Shown here piece by piece: positions 35,701 through 44,059 of a DNA stretch of 64,000 nt. The notes below the pieces were generated by a model, which worked only from the letters and a program-made list of their open reading frames with translations, was not told the DNA's origin and did not search any database. The position numbers and the translations under genes were made by a program. This stretch comes from Paenibacillus sp. FSL W8-0186 (GTDB lineage Bacteria > Bacillota > Bacilli > Paenibacillales > Paenibacillaceae), in NCBI RefSeq assembly GCF_037969765.1, contig NZ_CP150207.1:248001-312000 (forward strand), in the 5' to 3' direction. The stretch's first letter is position 1. Every line of letters starts with the position of its first letter.

Positions 35701-36722
35701 TCATAAATAATAATGCTAGATTTAACTGGATAATAAAAAAACTGTTGTTGATTTATGAAAATGTTGGTCAGTTACAAAAAAACCAATTAATTAATGAAAT
35801 TGGGGACAAAAGTAACTGGATAGCATTTGAAAGAAAAGTACAGGAAGATAATTTAAATTTATCGGATAATGACTTTACTTTAATTAATTATAGTCTAAAA
35901 GGGTTTAGTAAAGGTACTTCAATATCAACATTTATTAATGATATATATAGACCCTATACTGGTAAATTTAACAGTAATATCTCACATATTTTATTTTTGA
36001 ACTTTGTTTGTTTTGGTTACTCAAACGATATTGAAAAAGAACCTTATGTAAGTGATGAAGTTTTGGATGAAATAGTAACTGCCACTATTAATATTCCAAA
36101 TGATTATAGAATATTAATTAATAGAGTTTGGGGAACATTAATACAAATAATCTCTGCGGAACAATTATTTCGATTATTACAGAAGAGAGAGATTGATATT
36201 TTTCAAGGAATTACAATAGAAGATACTATTATATTTCCATTGCTTTCAGCTAATATTAATGATAACTACCAGAAAATACTATCTGCCATTAACATTTATA
36301 ATAAAGAGACCAGTTTAATTTGTTTACTGCCTTATTTGCTTGCTCTCCAAGGGATGAATAAAGTTTCAGTAAATTTTAATCATGAATTTCTTTTGAATCT
36401 GAAGTTTAGTCAGCCAAAAAATGAAATAAGCAGACTGTTATTGCTACTGATATTTTTTCATTCTAACGAAACAGTAAATTTAAATAAATTGATTGATGAA
36501 GTGATAATTCTAGTTAAGGGTAATTACAAGATAGCTACCCATATAATTAATTTACTCGAGAAAATTAAAAGTTCATCTGCCGGTATAGTTGAAATGGTAT
36601 ACCGGATTCATTATGAATTAAACTTAAATTATTCGGAAAATATTAACATTTTATCACTTTATGAAGAGTATTTAAAGGAAATGATTGAAAATTATCCGAC
36701 AGAATTAAGAAGCAAAATTTAA
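32733..36722 (+). CDS. Nuclease-NACHT (STAND) NTPase, probable single-gene antiphage defence
   Basis: This 1329-residue protein has a restriction-endonuclease-like N-domain, an NTPase and a long C-terminal sensor. Residues 14-67 carry FEHFIQALTRKIMG, PDGGREATF (Asp38, Glu42) and VVQAKYK (Gln65, Lys67), the pattern of Mrr-type PD-(D/E)XK nucleases. The NACHT module has Walker A GGPGQGKST (~273) and LFIFDGLDEVP (~383). About 700 residues of Leu/Ile/Asn-rich helical sequence follow without a named domain, as in Avs and bNACHT sensors. AGGGGG precedes the ATG. Composition is far more AT-rich than the flanks, a sign of transfer. Phage sensing followed by nuclease activation is inferred from the family. 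Confidence 0.88.
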   Translation: MGDYSFSRFNSRDFEHFIQALTRKIMGNGTIIFGDGPDGGREATFEGSCPFPSATDNWSGYWVVQAKYKNRTDDESDFSWLKRHFKNEMNKFIENKKKGLKVPNNYLFFTNAILTGTQDTGGRDRISKICKEYEDTIPNIKIFGYDDLCRFLDDNRDIATTYSSFTLPGDILFELTNTLKKLNECSSNHMDLLTRFLEKEFKEDLTSRLEQGGQLTDEKVNLEKVFVDLNIVSIDPKKRRIEGERFVKKCIELGNNLNKPDNENLNESRLVLIGGPGQGKSTLTQFLSQIYRAFFLEKNSECKIMEEVSGFIKQFKDLDIEVPNCIRFPIRIVLKDYAGWMVKQKEQFSVIEYLKYKIEAKGKGQISLMDIRKILGSLSILFIFDGLDEVPVTSNREDVLNEINDFLDIELRRVNCDSIVIGTTRPQGYSKEFDSTKFDHYQLADLSEEDCLKYLEKLMDNFDNSLEQKASYMNILSKALNDDGIKRLMKSPLQATIMAILVRSGGEPPRNRYNLFTQYYTTILNRERQKGVVTVLNDEYNEYIDLIHYKLGFMLQKNSEDYDNPSSSVSYQEFGEFVLEILVDEMGIDTEKANKFKEDILFAITDRLVFISEVEDSRVGFSIRSMQEYFAANYYLHNQPDEIIPNKIRIIAKNIYWRNTFLFAMGYLAKYKSYLIDVVFSICGELNGNNQDYAAITTEKITKIGSWLALDLLCEGVFRSRQKQENKFCNLLEELFKIAPSTNHSYFSKLPDSIQERFVEKFIEKYISQSSSIREAVTAWSIACSLLINRNNRMEDLIEKYWPKNNDEEIFLLKFMVQEGAKTSSFVLKKLISSIERNEVTTYFNELDDDTLLENLLVFEFSPKVQEYLLEITFFASLDSSFSRNKRTLEFINLISRREIIDLSSQDISVSLISDRNNEIIMDNFKDISAYLISTKNDNPNVPRLRDLFKDFGIEYLFALLNFTVTPSEENLYLLSDVLNNTDQIRMNILINNNARFNWIIKKLLLIYENVGQLQKNQLINEIGDKSNWIAFERKVQEDNLNLSDNDFTLINYSLKGFSKGTSISTFINDIYRPYTGKFNSNISHILFLNFVCFGYSNDIEKEPYVSDEVLDEIVTATINIPNDYRILINRVWGTLIQIISAEQLFRLLQKREIDIFQGITIEDTIIFPLLSANINDNYQKILSAINIYNKETSLICLLPYLLALQGMNKVSVNFNHEFLLNLKFSQPKNEISRLLLLLIFFHSNETVNLNKLIDEVIILVKGNYKIATHIINLLEKIKSSSAGIVEMVYRIHYELNLNYSENINILSLYEEYLKEMIENYPTELRSKI

Positions 36723-37084
36723 TTTCAAAGATTAGAAATTATTATATCATTACTTTAATAATTAAATTGAGTAGTTGAGTGAATTTTAATTATCTTTGGT
36801 AGGTGGACGTGACTCTAAACTTTGATGTCGAAGGGATGATAGGTTTAGACTGAGCAGAAGAAGAATATGTGATCAAAATCATTAAACAAATTTCCAACTT
36901 GGAATCATTACTATGTTGAATGATAACAACATAGTAATGATTCGTTTGATATGAATTCCGATTGAGATAGGCTGTTACTTACCTCTATTCACCAACCCAA
37001 TTACCCCACCTTTCTATTATTACGCATTTCCGTACCACATATCGCCTCTTCTTCTGCTATCCTATAAAAAAAGGAGGCTCCCCC
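36723..37084. other. Gap after the NACHT gene
   Basis: No gene is visible. It holds the 17-bp hairpin at 36902-36943 and, at its right end, the AAGGAGG site of the next gene. Base composition returns to the surrounding level within this gap, marking the right edge of the AT-rich block. Confidence 0.6.
36902..36943 (+). terminator. Perfect 17-bp hairpin downstream of the NACHT gene
   Basis: GAATCATTACTATGTTG (36902-36918) pairs perfectly with 36927-36943 around an 8-nt loop. Only GTTTG follows, so it may be a terminator or a relic of an element end. Confidence 0.55.
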
Positions 37085-37387
37085 ATGCAATCCCTACTCG
37101 AATCCCTATACTACGGTCATCTCATTCCCGAAGAACAATTGGTTCCCAAAGATCCCATGTATCGCAAAAAGGGCAGAGAACTGTCCGAGAAAATAGAAGC
37201 CTGGAAAAAGAAGCTGTCCAGCGATGAGTTTGCCGAGCTTGAGGCGCTGTTGGACTTGCAGCAGCAGATTCAGAGTATGGAGATGACGGCGGCGTTCACC
37301 TACGGCTTCAAGTTGGGAGCGGTTATGATTATCGAAATCCACCTCGATCATGGGGTAGGTAATAACACCAAACATGATGAGGAATAA
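37085..37387 (+). CDS. Small DUF6809-like protein
   Basis: This 100-residue soluble protein has features I associate with the DUF6809 family of Firmicutes: a start LLESLYYGHLIPEEQLVPKD, a middle KIEAWKKKLSSDEFAELEAL, and the closing EMTAAFTYGFKLGAVMIIEI. The role is unknown; such genes often sit near mobile or conjugative DNA. AAAGGAGG lies close before the ATG. The family name is from memory and not verified. Confidence 0.7.
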   Translation: MQSLLESLYYGHLIPEEQLVPKDPMYRKKGRELSEKIEAWKKKLSSDEFAELEALLDLQQQIQSMEMTAAFTYGFKLGAVMIIEIHLDHGVGNNTKHDEE

Positions 37388-37690
37388 GCAGAAGCCCAAC
37401 CCAGCTAAAGTTCCCCATAACGAATACTCTTCACCCTTAAGTCCCCCCAAATTCCTTCCATGTTCTCTAACTCCCATCCACGTCTACATTTATAATATAG
37501 TCACACAGCAGCATGGCTGACTTAAGCCACATTTACTACCTAACGAGGGCTGCAGGTGATGGGCCTCACAGCGGTCGCATTGCGGCTAGTTCGCTGCCAG
37601 CCTCTTTGCTGCCTACATCCATCATCGTCCACAGCGACAATTCAAAAAAATGGTTGTAAATTTCAAATTCTTCTTATATTTTCTTTACTA
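37388..37690. other. Gap before the regulator pseudogene
   Basis: I see no gene, hairpin or clear promoter here. The 123-codon minus frame crossing the DUF6809-like gene is an antisense shadow. Confidence 0.5.
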
Positions 37691-38114
37691 ACAACACCCT
37701 GCTGTATGTAAGAAGCATCGGTTATTTGTTCTCCAAAACTGGAGACGTTTACAGTGTGGGGGATATTGGGGGGGCGGGGTTGGCTTTTATTATGAGTGTT
37801 TGATCTCATAACGATTTGACCGAAACGCTGAACGCGCTGTATTCTCTCATGGTTCGGCCCGTTGAGGCGGTGCTGATTTCCCGAATAACCGGGTACGGAT
37901 TCTGACGTTCCTACATCGGCTTCTGGCTTTCAGCACCCATTCGCCCGACGTGTTGATGATCATGGTCCGGGAAGGATACGATTCTCCGCATGATGCGATT
38001 GTCTCGGCAGCGTATAAGAGGGACTTCTTTATTTTTGATGCGCAGGAACAGCCACTCGTTGCCTTCAACAAGGCGTTTGCTCAGAGCTCAGGGGATTTAC
38101 CCCAGCTGGTAAGC
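37691..38114 (+). pseudogene. Truncated, decayed copy of the membrane AraC regulator sensor domain
   Basis: This stretch aligns almost base for base with 38945-39369 inside the intact regulator (for example AACACCCTGCTGTATGT and GGACTTCTTTATTTTTGATG in both). It has an in-frame TGA where the intact gene reads through (GAGTGTTTGATCT versus GAGAGCTGGCCT) and small indels. Both the N-terminal and DNA-binding parts are missing. The copy ends exactly where the intact gene's Ser/Gly/Thr-rich insert begins, and a different minus-strand gene follows within 20 bp. It is a partial duplication followed by decay. Confidence 0.9.
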
Positions 38115-38131
38115 CGTATCGGAGGAATAAG

Positions 38132-38497
38132 TTATTCATTAGAGAGATCATCAATCGCTTGAACAGCCAGTTCCAATGATTTCATTCTTCTTTCTAATAG
38201 TGTTTTTTGCGGACTACCTGCCTTTGACTTGGCATGACTGTTTTCAATGGATGGGAATAAACCAGTAAGCACATGGCGTGCTTCTGCTATATCTTTCTGG
38301 GTGTAATAATGGGGCTTTTGGTTCCATACGTGTTCTAGCAGGGCTAAGCCAATGTAAAGAGCTTGGAGTCGTTTCGTGATTAAGGTGGTATTTGCACCTT
38401 TTTGTGTCATCTGAGCCAAGGCATTTTCGCATTTGCTGATTGTCGATTGGAAGGATTTGATGGATTCCATTTGAACTTCGTTTGATACGTTCTCCAT
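38132..38497 (-). CDS. Small helical protein of unknown function
   Basis: This 121-residue protein is predicted all-helical and Lys/Glu/Gln-rich (FQSTISKCENALAQM; LYIGLALLEHVWNQK). It has no membrane segment or known motif. AGAGGA lies upstream of the ATG. It is wedged between the decayed and intact copies of the AraC regulator on the opposite strand, so it may have arrived with the rearrangement. Family not recognised. Confidence 0.65.
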   Translation of the reverse strand: MENVSNEVQMESIKSFQSTISKCENALAQMTQKGANTTLITKRLQALYIGLALLEHVWNQKPHYYTQKDIAEARHVLTGLFPSIENSHAKSKAGSPQKTLLERRMKSLELAVQAIDDLSNE

Positions 38498-38622
38498 GTT
38501 AGTGCTGTCCTCTCTTCGTTTCTAAATGATTAAGCCTGATTCCTGATTAAAATCGTTAAGAATCTCATTGGGGGCTTTTGGGGTAGTTATGGAGTGTAAA
38601 AAGAAAAAGGGGGTGAGCCAGC

Positions 38623-41088
38623 ATGGGTAAAACTAGGGTGAATTTGCTGACCAAGCTATTGATTTCCTATTTGCTGGTGCTGCTATTTCCAGTCATGATT
38701 ATTGTGCTGTATTATTATCCGTATTCGGCGAAGGTAGTCAAGGTGAAGGAGATGGACTGGAACGCCCACATTACGGAGCAGTTCATGACGTCGATGGATA
38801 CATTCACGCGGTATGTGTACAATCTGCCGTTTGAGCTGGTGCAGAACCGGGAGTTCCGGCTGTATCAAGCCGAGGAGAGCGATTATCAGCGCGTGCTGAT
38901 TGCGAATGAGATGAAAAAGTACAATGCGACCGATGCTTTTATCTACAACACCCTGCTGTATGTGAGAAGCACCGGTTATTTGTTCTCCAAAACTGGAAGC
39001 GCATACAGTGTGGAGGATATGGGGAAGCCGGGGGTTGGTTTTTATTATGAGAGCTGGCCTCATAACGATCTGACCGAGACGCTGAACACGCTGAATTCCC
39101 TCATGGTTCGGCCCGTAGAGGGAGTTTTGGTCCCCGGCCATAACCGGGTACGGATGCTGACCTTCCTGCAGCCGCTTCCGGTGGGCGGCACGAGTTCGCC
39201 TGGCGTGGTGATGATCATGGTCCGGGAGGATACGATTCTCCGCATGATGCGGTCGGTCTCGGAGGCGTATAAGGGGGACTTCTTTATTTTTGATGCGCAG
39301 GGACAGCCGCTCGTTGCTTCCAACGAGGCGCTAGTTCAGAGTTGGGAGGATTTACCGCAGCTGGTAAGCAGTCTAGGAAAAGACAGCGGCTCATTCCGGG
39401 ATACGTCGACTGGTACGGCCTCTGGCATGTCCTCTGGCACGCCCTCCAGTATATCTCCGGGCTCGTCTTCCGGTTCGACCTCTAACCCGATCTCAGGTTC
39501 GTCCTCCGGTATCCACCGGATCGACGGCGTGTCCTACCTCGTATCCTATTCGGTCTCGGATAAGAACGGCTGGAAGTATGTCAGCCTGCTCCCGGTGTCG
39601 GAATCGCTCCAGGGGCTGCGCGCGATCCAGCTCAATACGATTCTGCTTGTGGGATGCATTCTACTGCTTGAAGTGATTGTCATCTACGTCTCGATCCGCA
39701 AAAACTACCACCCAATTAAGCGTTTGGTCGAGTTCGCCGCCGGTTTGTTCGAGCCCGAGGAGCTTGGGCCAATGAACGAGATCGAGGCGATCCGTTACAC
39801 GTTAAGCGGTCTATCTGCGGTCAACAGCCGGCTGGATGAAGAGGTGAAGGAGACGCTGCCGATCATGCGGGACAATATGCTGCTGGAGCTGGTCAACGGG
39901 CATTTCCTGAGCGGGGAGCAACTGCAGCGGGAAGCGGAGAAGGTCGGGGTAAGTCTGGACGGAGCCCGTCTGACGGTGGCGGTCATCTCCTGTGATTCCG
40001 AGACGGAGAAGACGAATCTTGTGCAGCTTTATTGCAAAAACCGGGAGAGCCAGCTGCCTGAAGGGGTTCAGGGTTATTTTTTCAAAAGCAACTACCATCA
40101 CGAGATCGTATTCGTCTGCTCCCATGGGGCGGATTTCTCCGTTCAAGCGTATTTAGCCCGGCTGCAGGAGGAGCTCCAGGTGCGAACGGGCTGGAAGACG
40201 ATCATCGGCATTGGCGAGCCAGGGGAGGCTGTAAGGACTGCCGGACATGGCCAACCAGAAGGAGCACGAAGGACTGCGGGACAGAACCAACCTGAACTAA
40301 CTTGTACGTACATCCTTGATCCCAACTCGGCACATGTCTCCTACTTGCAGGCGCTGCGTACGGTCGAGCAGCTGCGGCTGCGCCATACGAGCCCGATTCT
40401 GAGCTTTGCTGAGATCGAGACATCGCCGTCCGGCACGGTCTCTTATTTCGCCGAGCTGTTGCAGTCGCTGGAGCTGGCGATTTTGAAGAACGAAGCCTCC
40501 CTGGTGGAGTCGCTGATTGAGCGGATTGTCTGCTATCTGAGCAGCGAAGGGCTGCCTCCGCATATGCTGCGGAGTGTGTATTTGAACACGGCTAGCGTGA
40601 TTTTTAACGGGCTGCAGCGCTTCCGCCATGATGACCAGAGTCTGCTGCGCCTGACGGATGCGGCCTTCCAGCCCCGCTATACGTTGGAGCAGATGACGGG
40701 GATTCTGCAGGAGAGCGGCGCCAAGCTATGCGAGATGATTCGCGAGACACTGCCGAAGGGACGCACGGCTTCCCGCGAGGAGATTCTTGCGGTGATCGAA
40801 GACAAGGGGATGGACCCGAATTGCTCGCTGCAGCTGATGGCCGATCATTTTGGTATGTCGGTTTCGAATTTTAGCCACCATTTCAAGAAGGAGATGGGCC
40901 AGAACTTCAAGGAATACATCGATCGTCTCAGAATCCAGAGGTCGATTCAGCTGCTGCGGGAGAGCGAGGAGACGCTGGAGGGCATCGCCACCCAGGTCGG
41001 GTTCACGAACACCTCTAGCTTCATCCGCTCCTTCAAAAAAATCGTCGGTACCACGCCCGGCCAATACCGCACCACCCACAGAAGCTAA
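38623..41088 (+). CDS. Membrane-spanning AraC-family regulator
   Basis: This 821-residue one-component sensor has a first membrane span at ~11-31 (LLISYLLVLLFPVMIIVLYY), an extracellular Cache-like domain, and a second span at ~335-355 (LNTILLVGCILLLEVIVIYV). A cytoplasmic linker and a C-terminal AraC DNA-binding domain (~720-821: LMADHFGMSVSNFSHHFKKE and IATQVGFTNTSSFIRSFKK) follow. An unusual Ser/Gly/Thr-rich repeat (~264-299) interrupts the sensor, and a short repeated segment (~535-552) interrupts the linker. GGGGGTGAG precedes the ATG. It sits upstream of importer 2 and probably controls it. Confidence 0.9.
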   Translation: MGKTRVNLLTKLLISYLLVLLFPVMIIVLYYYPYSAKVVKVKEMDWNAHITEQFMTSMDTFTRYVYNLPFELVQNREFRLYQAEESDYQRVLIANEMKKYNATDAFIYNTLLYVRSTGYLFSKTGSAYSVEDMGKPGVGFYYESWPHNDLTETLNTLNSLMVRPVEGVLVPGHNRVRMLTFLQPLPVGGTSSPGVVMIMVREDTILRMMRSVSEAYKGDFFIFDAQGQPLVASNEALVQSWEDLPQLVSSLGKDSGSFRDTSTGTASGMSSGTPSSISPGSSSGSTSNPISGSSSGIHRIDGVSYLVSYSVSDKNGWKYVSLLPVSESLQGLRAIQLNTILLVGCILLLEVIVIYVSIRKNYHPIKRLVEFAAGLFEPEELGPMNEIEAIRYTLSGLSAVNSRLDEEVKETLPIMRDNMLLELVNGHFLSGEQLQREAEKVGVSLDGARLTVAVISCDSETEKTNLVQLYCKNRESQLPEGVQGYFFKSNYHHEIVFVCSHGADFSVQAYLARLQEELQVRTGWKTIIGIGEPGEAVRTAGHGQPEGARRTAGQNQPELTCTYILDPNSAHVSYLQALRTVEQLRLRHTSPILSFAEIETSPSGTVSYFAELLQSLELAILKNEASLVESLIERIVCYLSSEGLPPHMLRSVYLNTASVIFNGLQRFRHDDQSLLRLTDAAFQPRYTLEQMTGILQESGAKLCEMIRETLPKGRTASREEILAVIEDKGMDPNCSLQLMADHFGMSVSNFSHHFKKEMGQNFKEYIDRLRIQRSIQLLRESEETLEGIATQVGFTNTSSFIRSFKKIVGTTPGQYRTTHRS

Positions 41089-41490
41089 GCTCGGTTCCAT
41101 CCGAAGCTGTCATGGCAAGCTGCGGATAGTCGACAACCACCCAAGCATGCCCGGATCTGCATCGTCCGCACAAGGGAACAGTGCGCACGATGCGGCTCCC
41201 CGCCAACTGCCGCTGTATGGCCGTTATCGGGTCGCCTGCATACACCATCGCAAGGGGCATTTTTTGAACATCTGCAATATTTGAAGACGCCCCCGAAGCA
41301 GCCGGGAACAACCTTCTAGCCACGCACCTTATTAAGCGCTTTCAAAAAATGAAGACCCGCACAAAAACTGCCCGTTTACGCGGCTTGGCATCTCCCATTA
41401 CTGTCTAAGGTGCCTGCGATTCAGTCCAGGCAAAGCTGTGGCAGCGGTCTGTATCGATCGGGCCCATATCAAATGTGTGGAGGTATGGAT
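41089..41490. other. Regulator-importer 2 gap with a cre-like site
   Basis: No convincing gene. A GC-rich minus-strand frame (41323-41033) has some protein-like sequence (KMPLAMVYAGDPITAI) but no ribosome site and overlaps the regulator's end; it could be a remnant. A cre-like site lies at 41332-41345. Confidence 0.45.
41332..41345 (-). promoter_or_regulatory. cre-like site upstream of importer 2
   Basis: The minus strand reads TGAAAGCGCTTAAT, matching the CcpA consensus at 13 of 14 positions. It lies about 150 bp upstream of the binding-protein start and suggests glucose repression. Confidence 0.55.
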
Positions 41491-43104
41491 ATGCGGAAAA
41501 AGGTAAGCGTTCTCACATCACTCGTCTTGATCACAGCCATGCTGCTGTCGGGGTGCGGTTCAGGGGGAGATAGCGAATCCGCAGGGACAACGCCCGGGAA
41601 TGCGTCCGGGGAGAAGGTGAAGCTGACGGCGATTATGACCAAGCATCCGCTCACCAAGCCGCTGGCGGAAATGGAGTGGCTGCAGGCGGTCGAGGATGCC
41701 GCTGGAGTGGAAATTGAGTGGCAGGAGATTACCACCGACTATGGACAAAAGAAAGGCACGATGCTGGCCAGCGGCGACATCCCGGATCTGTTCATTGGGC
41801 CGAATGTCATCACGGATGCGGATTTTGCCCAGTTCCAGGGGCTGTTCCAGGATTTGTCCGGTATGCTCGACCAGGCTCCGAACGTGCAGAGGATGTTCAG
41901 CGAGAAGCCGGAGACGAAGCTCATCGCCACGCAGCCAGATGGCAAAATCTACGGCCTCCCCAAATACCAGCGGTTCTGGCCGTCAACCGGCACCAGGCAG
42001 TTCATCAACCAGAAATGGCTGGATGAGCTAGGGCTGCAAAAGCCGACGACCTGGGATGAGCTGTATGACGTCCTCGTCGCTTTTAAAGAGAAAGACGCCA
42101 ACGGCAATGGCGATCCGAAGGACGAGATCCCGATGGATTGGCCGGGCGGGATCGGCGGGTACTTTAATCCGGCTGTGCTTCTGGGCAGTATGGGCATCAC
42201 GCTGTCGGAGGGCAGCGGGCAGGGCTATTTTGTCGAGGACGGCCAGATCAAGAATTTCCTCATCGACGAACGCTACAAGACCATGGTGGCTTTCCTCAAT
42301 AAGCTGTACAAGGCGGGACTGATCAATCCTGAAGTTTTTACACACGACTATACGAAATATCAATCCATCGCCCGCGGTGAAGGGGACACGGCCAAGGTTG
42401 GCTTCACCTGGGGCTGGGTAGCGTCCGACCGGTTCGGGGAGCAGTTGGCCCCGCAGTATGTCACTCTGCCTCCGCTGAAGGTATCGGCGGATTACACAGG
42501 TAAGCTGTCGTGGAGCTATGATTACTATTCTTTGAACTACGGCACGAATCACGTCGTAATGTCCGCCAAGACGAAGCAAAAGGAAGCGGCGATGCGTTTT
42601 ATCAACGAGCTGTACGATCCGAAGGTCGGCATACAGGCGTTGTTCGGCTCGATCGGCCCGAATATTGAGGATCATGGAGACGGGACTTACAGCGTACTGC
42701 CTCCGGCCAATCCGGAGATGGACCCCGGCACCTGGAAATGGACGTCCACGATGGCGGATCACGGGGCTTTTTATATCCCGGACGATTTGCAGCTGACGCT
42801 CGGCAAAGACATGCAGGAGGTGCTCGGCCAATCCGAGCCTTTGGAGGAAGCGCTGAAAGTGGATCTGGATAAGGATGTTTTTCCCGGCCTGTTTATTAAA
42901 TACTCGACCATGGACAACAACACGATGAGCCTGAACAACACGAACATTATGAATCTGGCCGAGTCCAGCTTCGCCAAGTGGGTGACCAAGGGCGGCATCG
43001 AGGCAGAATGGGACGCGTACGTGAAGGAGGCCCAGAAGGCCGGCATCACCCAGAATCTAGAGATCATGCAAAAATACTACGAGGAATATAAGAGCAAAAA
43101 ATAA
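41491..43104 (+). CDS. Extracellular solute-binding lipoprotein (importer 2)
   Basis: This lipoprotein of about 537 residues has the lipobox LLSGC after a short signal (cysteine ~22) and a Gly/Ser linker. It is an LplA-type carbohydrate-binding protein (MEWLQAVEDAAGVEIEW near the start; KPTTWDELYDVLVAFKEKD; closing EWDAYVKEAQKAGI). The segment EKDANGNGDPKDEIP looks like the calcium-binding-type loop common in this family. The ATG at 41491 has GGAGG 7 nt upstream. It heads a three-gene operon with two permeases; no ATPase gene is nearby. Confidence 0.93.
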   Translation: MRKKVSVLTSLVLITAMLLSGCGSGGDSESAGTTPGNASGEKVKLTAIMTKHPLTKPLAEMEWLQAVEDAAGVEIEWQEITTDYGQKKGTMLASGDIPDLFIGPNVITDADFAQFQGLFQDLSGMLDQAPNVQRMFSEKPETKLIATQPDGKIYGLPKYQRFWPSTGTRQFINQKWLDELGLQKPTTWDELYDVLVAFKEKDANGNGDPKDEIPMDWPGGIGGYFNPAVLLGSMGITLSEGSGQGYFVEDGQIKNFLIDERYKTMVAFLNKLYKAGLINPEVFTHDYTKYQSIARGEGDTAKVGFTWGWVASDRFGEQLAPQYVTLPPLKVSADYTGKLSWSYDYYSLNYGTNHVVMSAKTKQKEAAMRFINELYDPKVGIQALFGSIGPNIEDHGDGTYSVLPPANPEMDPGTWKWTSTMADHGAFYIPDDLQLTLGKDMQEVLGQSEPLEEALKVDLDKDVFPGLFIKYSTMDNNTMSLNNTNIMNLAESSFAKWVTKGGIEAEWDAYVKEAQKAGITQNLEIMQKYYEEYKSKK

Positions 43105-43117
43105 GGGGGGGGTTCAT

Positions 43118-44032
43118 ATGCAGGCTCGCAAAGGGCTAATTCAAGCCGTCACGCGTGACTATCAACTCTGGATTATGATCCTCCCGGCGATCATCGTCAT
43201 TCTGATTTTCAACTACATTCCGATGTACGGGATTCAGCTCGCTTTTCGCGATTATGATTTCAGCAAAGGGCTGACCGGGGGCGAGTGGCGGGGACTGGCG
43301 TATTTTCAGCAATTCATCGACAGCTATCTGTTCACCGACCTGATGAGGAATACCTTTCTGATCAGCCTGGCGAGCATTGTGCTTGGTTTTCCGGCTCCCA
43401 TCATTTTGGCGTTGATTCTGAACCAGATTCGGCGCAAAAAAATGAAGCAGCTCATGCAGACGACCGTCTATCTGCCGCACTTCATCTCAATCATCGTGCT
43501 GGTCGGCATGCTGAATGTGCTGCTGTCGGCGGAGACCGGGGTCGTCGGTCATTTGATGAAAGCGGTCGGGCTGGGGCATATCAACCTGCTCGCCTCAACC
43601 GGCACCTTCATTCCGGTGTACGTGCTCTCGGATATTTGGCAGCACTGCGGCTGGAACAGCATTATTTATTTGGCTGCCCTGTCCACGGTTGATCCCCAGC
43701 TCTATGACGCAGCCCGCATCGACGGGGCCAGCCGCTGGCAGACGATCCGCTATGTCGATATTCCGGCGCTTGTGCCGACGATTATTATTTTGTTCATTCT
43801 CAGCATGGGCAACATTCTCAGTACCGGCTTCGAGAAAATATTCCTGATGCAGAACTCGCTCAATCTGCCCGTGTCCGAGGTCATTGCCACCTATGTGTAC
43901 AAAATCGGGATCGTCTCGAGCCAGTTCAGCCTGGCCTCGGCCATCGGCCTGTTCAATACGGTGATCAACTTCATCTTCTTGTTTGCCATGAACACGATCT
44001 CAAAGCGGGTATCCGAGACGAGCCTATTCTAA
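43118..44032 (+). CDS. ABC sugar transporter permease, LplB-type (importer 2)
   Basis: This 304-residue permease has six membrane spans starting with LWIMILPAIIVILIFNYIPM. The ATPase-docking loop is DAARIDGASRWQTIRYVDIP. Length and span order are normal for the LplB family. A purine-rich GGGGGGG site precedes the ATG, 13 bp after the binding-protein stop. It pairs with the YtcP-type permease downstream. Confidence 0.93.
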   Translation: MQARKGLIQAVTRDYQLWIMILPAIIVILIFNYIPMYGIQLAFRDYDFSKGLTGGEWRGLAYFQQFIDSYLFTDLMRNTFLISLASIVLGFPAPIILALILNQIRRKKMKQLMQTTVYLPHFISIIVLVGMLNVLLSAETGVVGHLMKAVGLGHINLLASTGTFIPVYVLSDIWQHCGWNSIIYLAALSTVDPQLYDAARIDGASRWQTIRYVDIPALVPTIIILFILSMGNILSTGFEKIFLMQNSLNLPVSEVIATYVYKIGIVSSQFSLASAIGLFNTVINFIFLFAMNTISKRVSETSLF

Positions 44033-44059
44033 AAGTCTATGAGGGAAGGAGGAACGGAC

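Noticed and set aside
41033..41323. 96-codon minus frame past the membrane AraC gene
   Set aside because: Partly protein-like but overlaps the AraC C-terminus, lacks a ribosome site, and no family is recognised.
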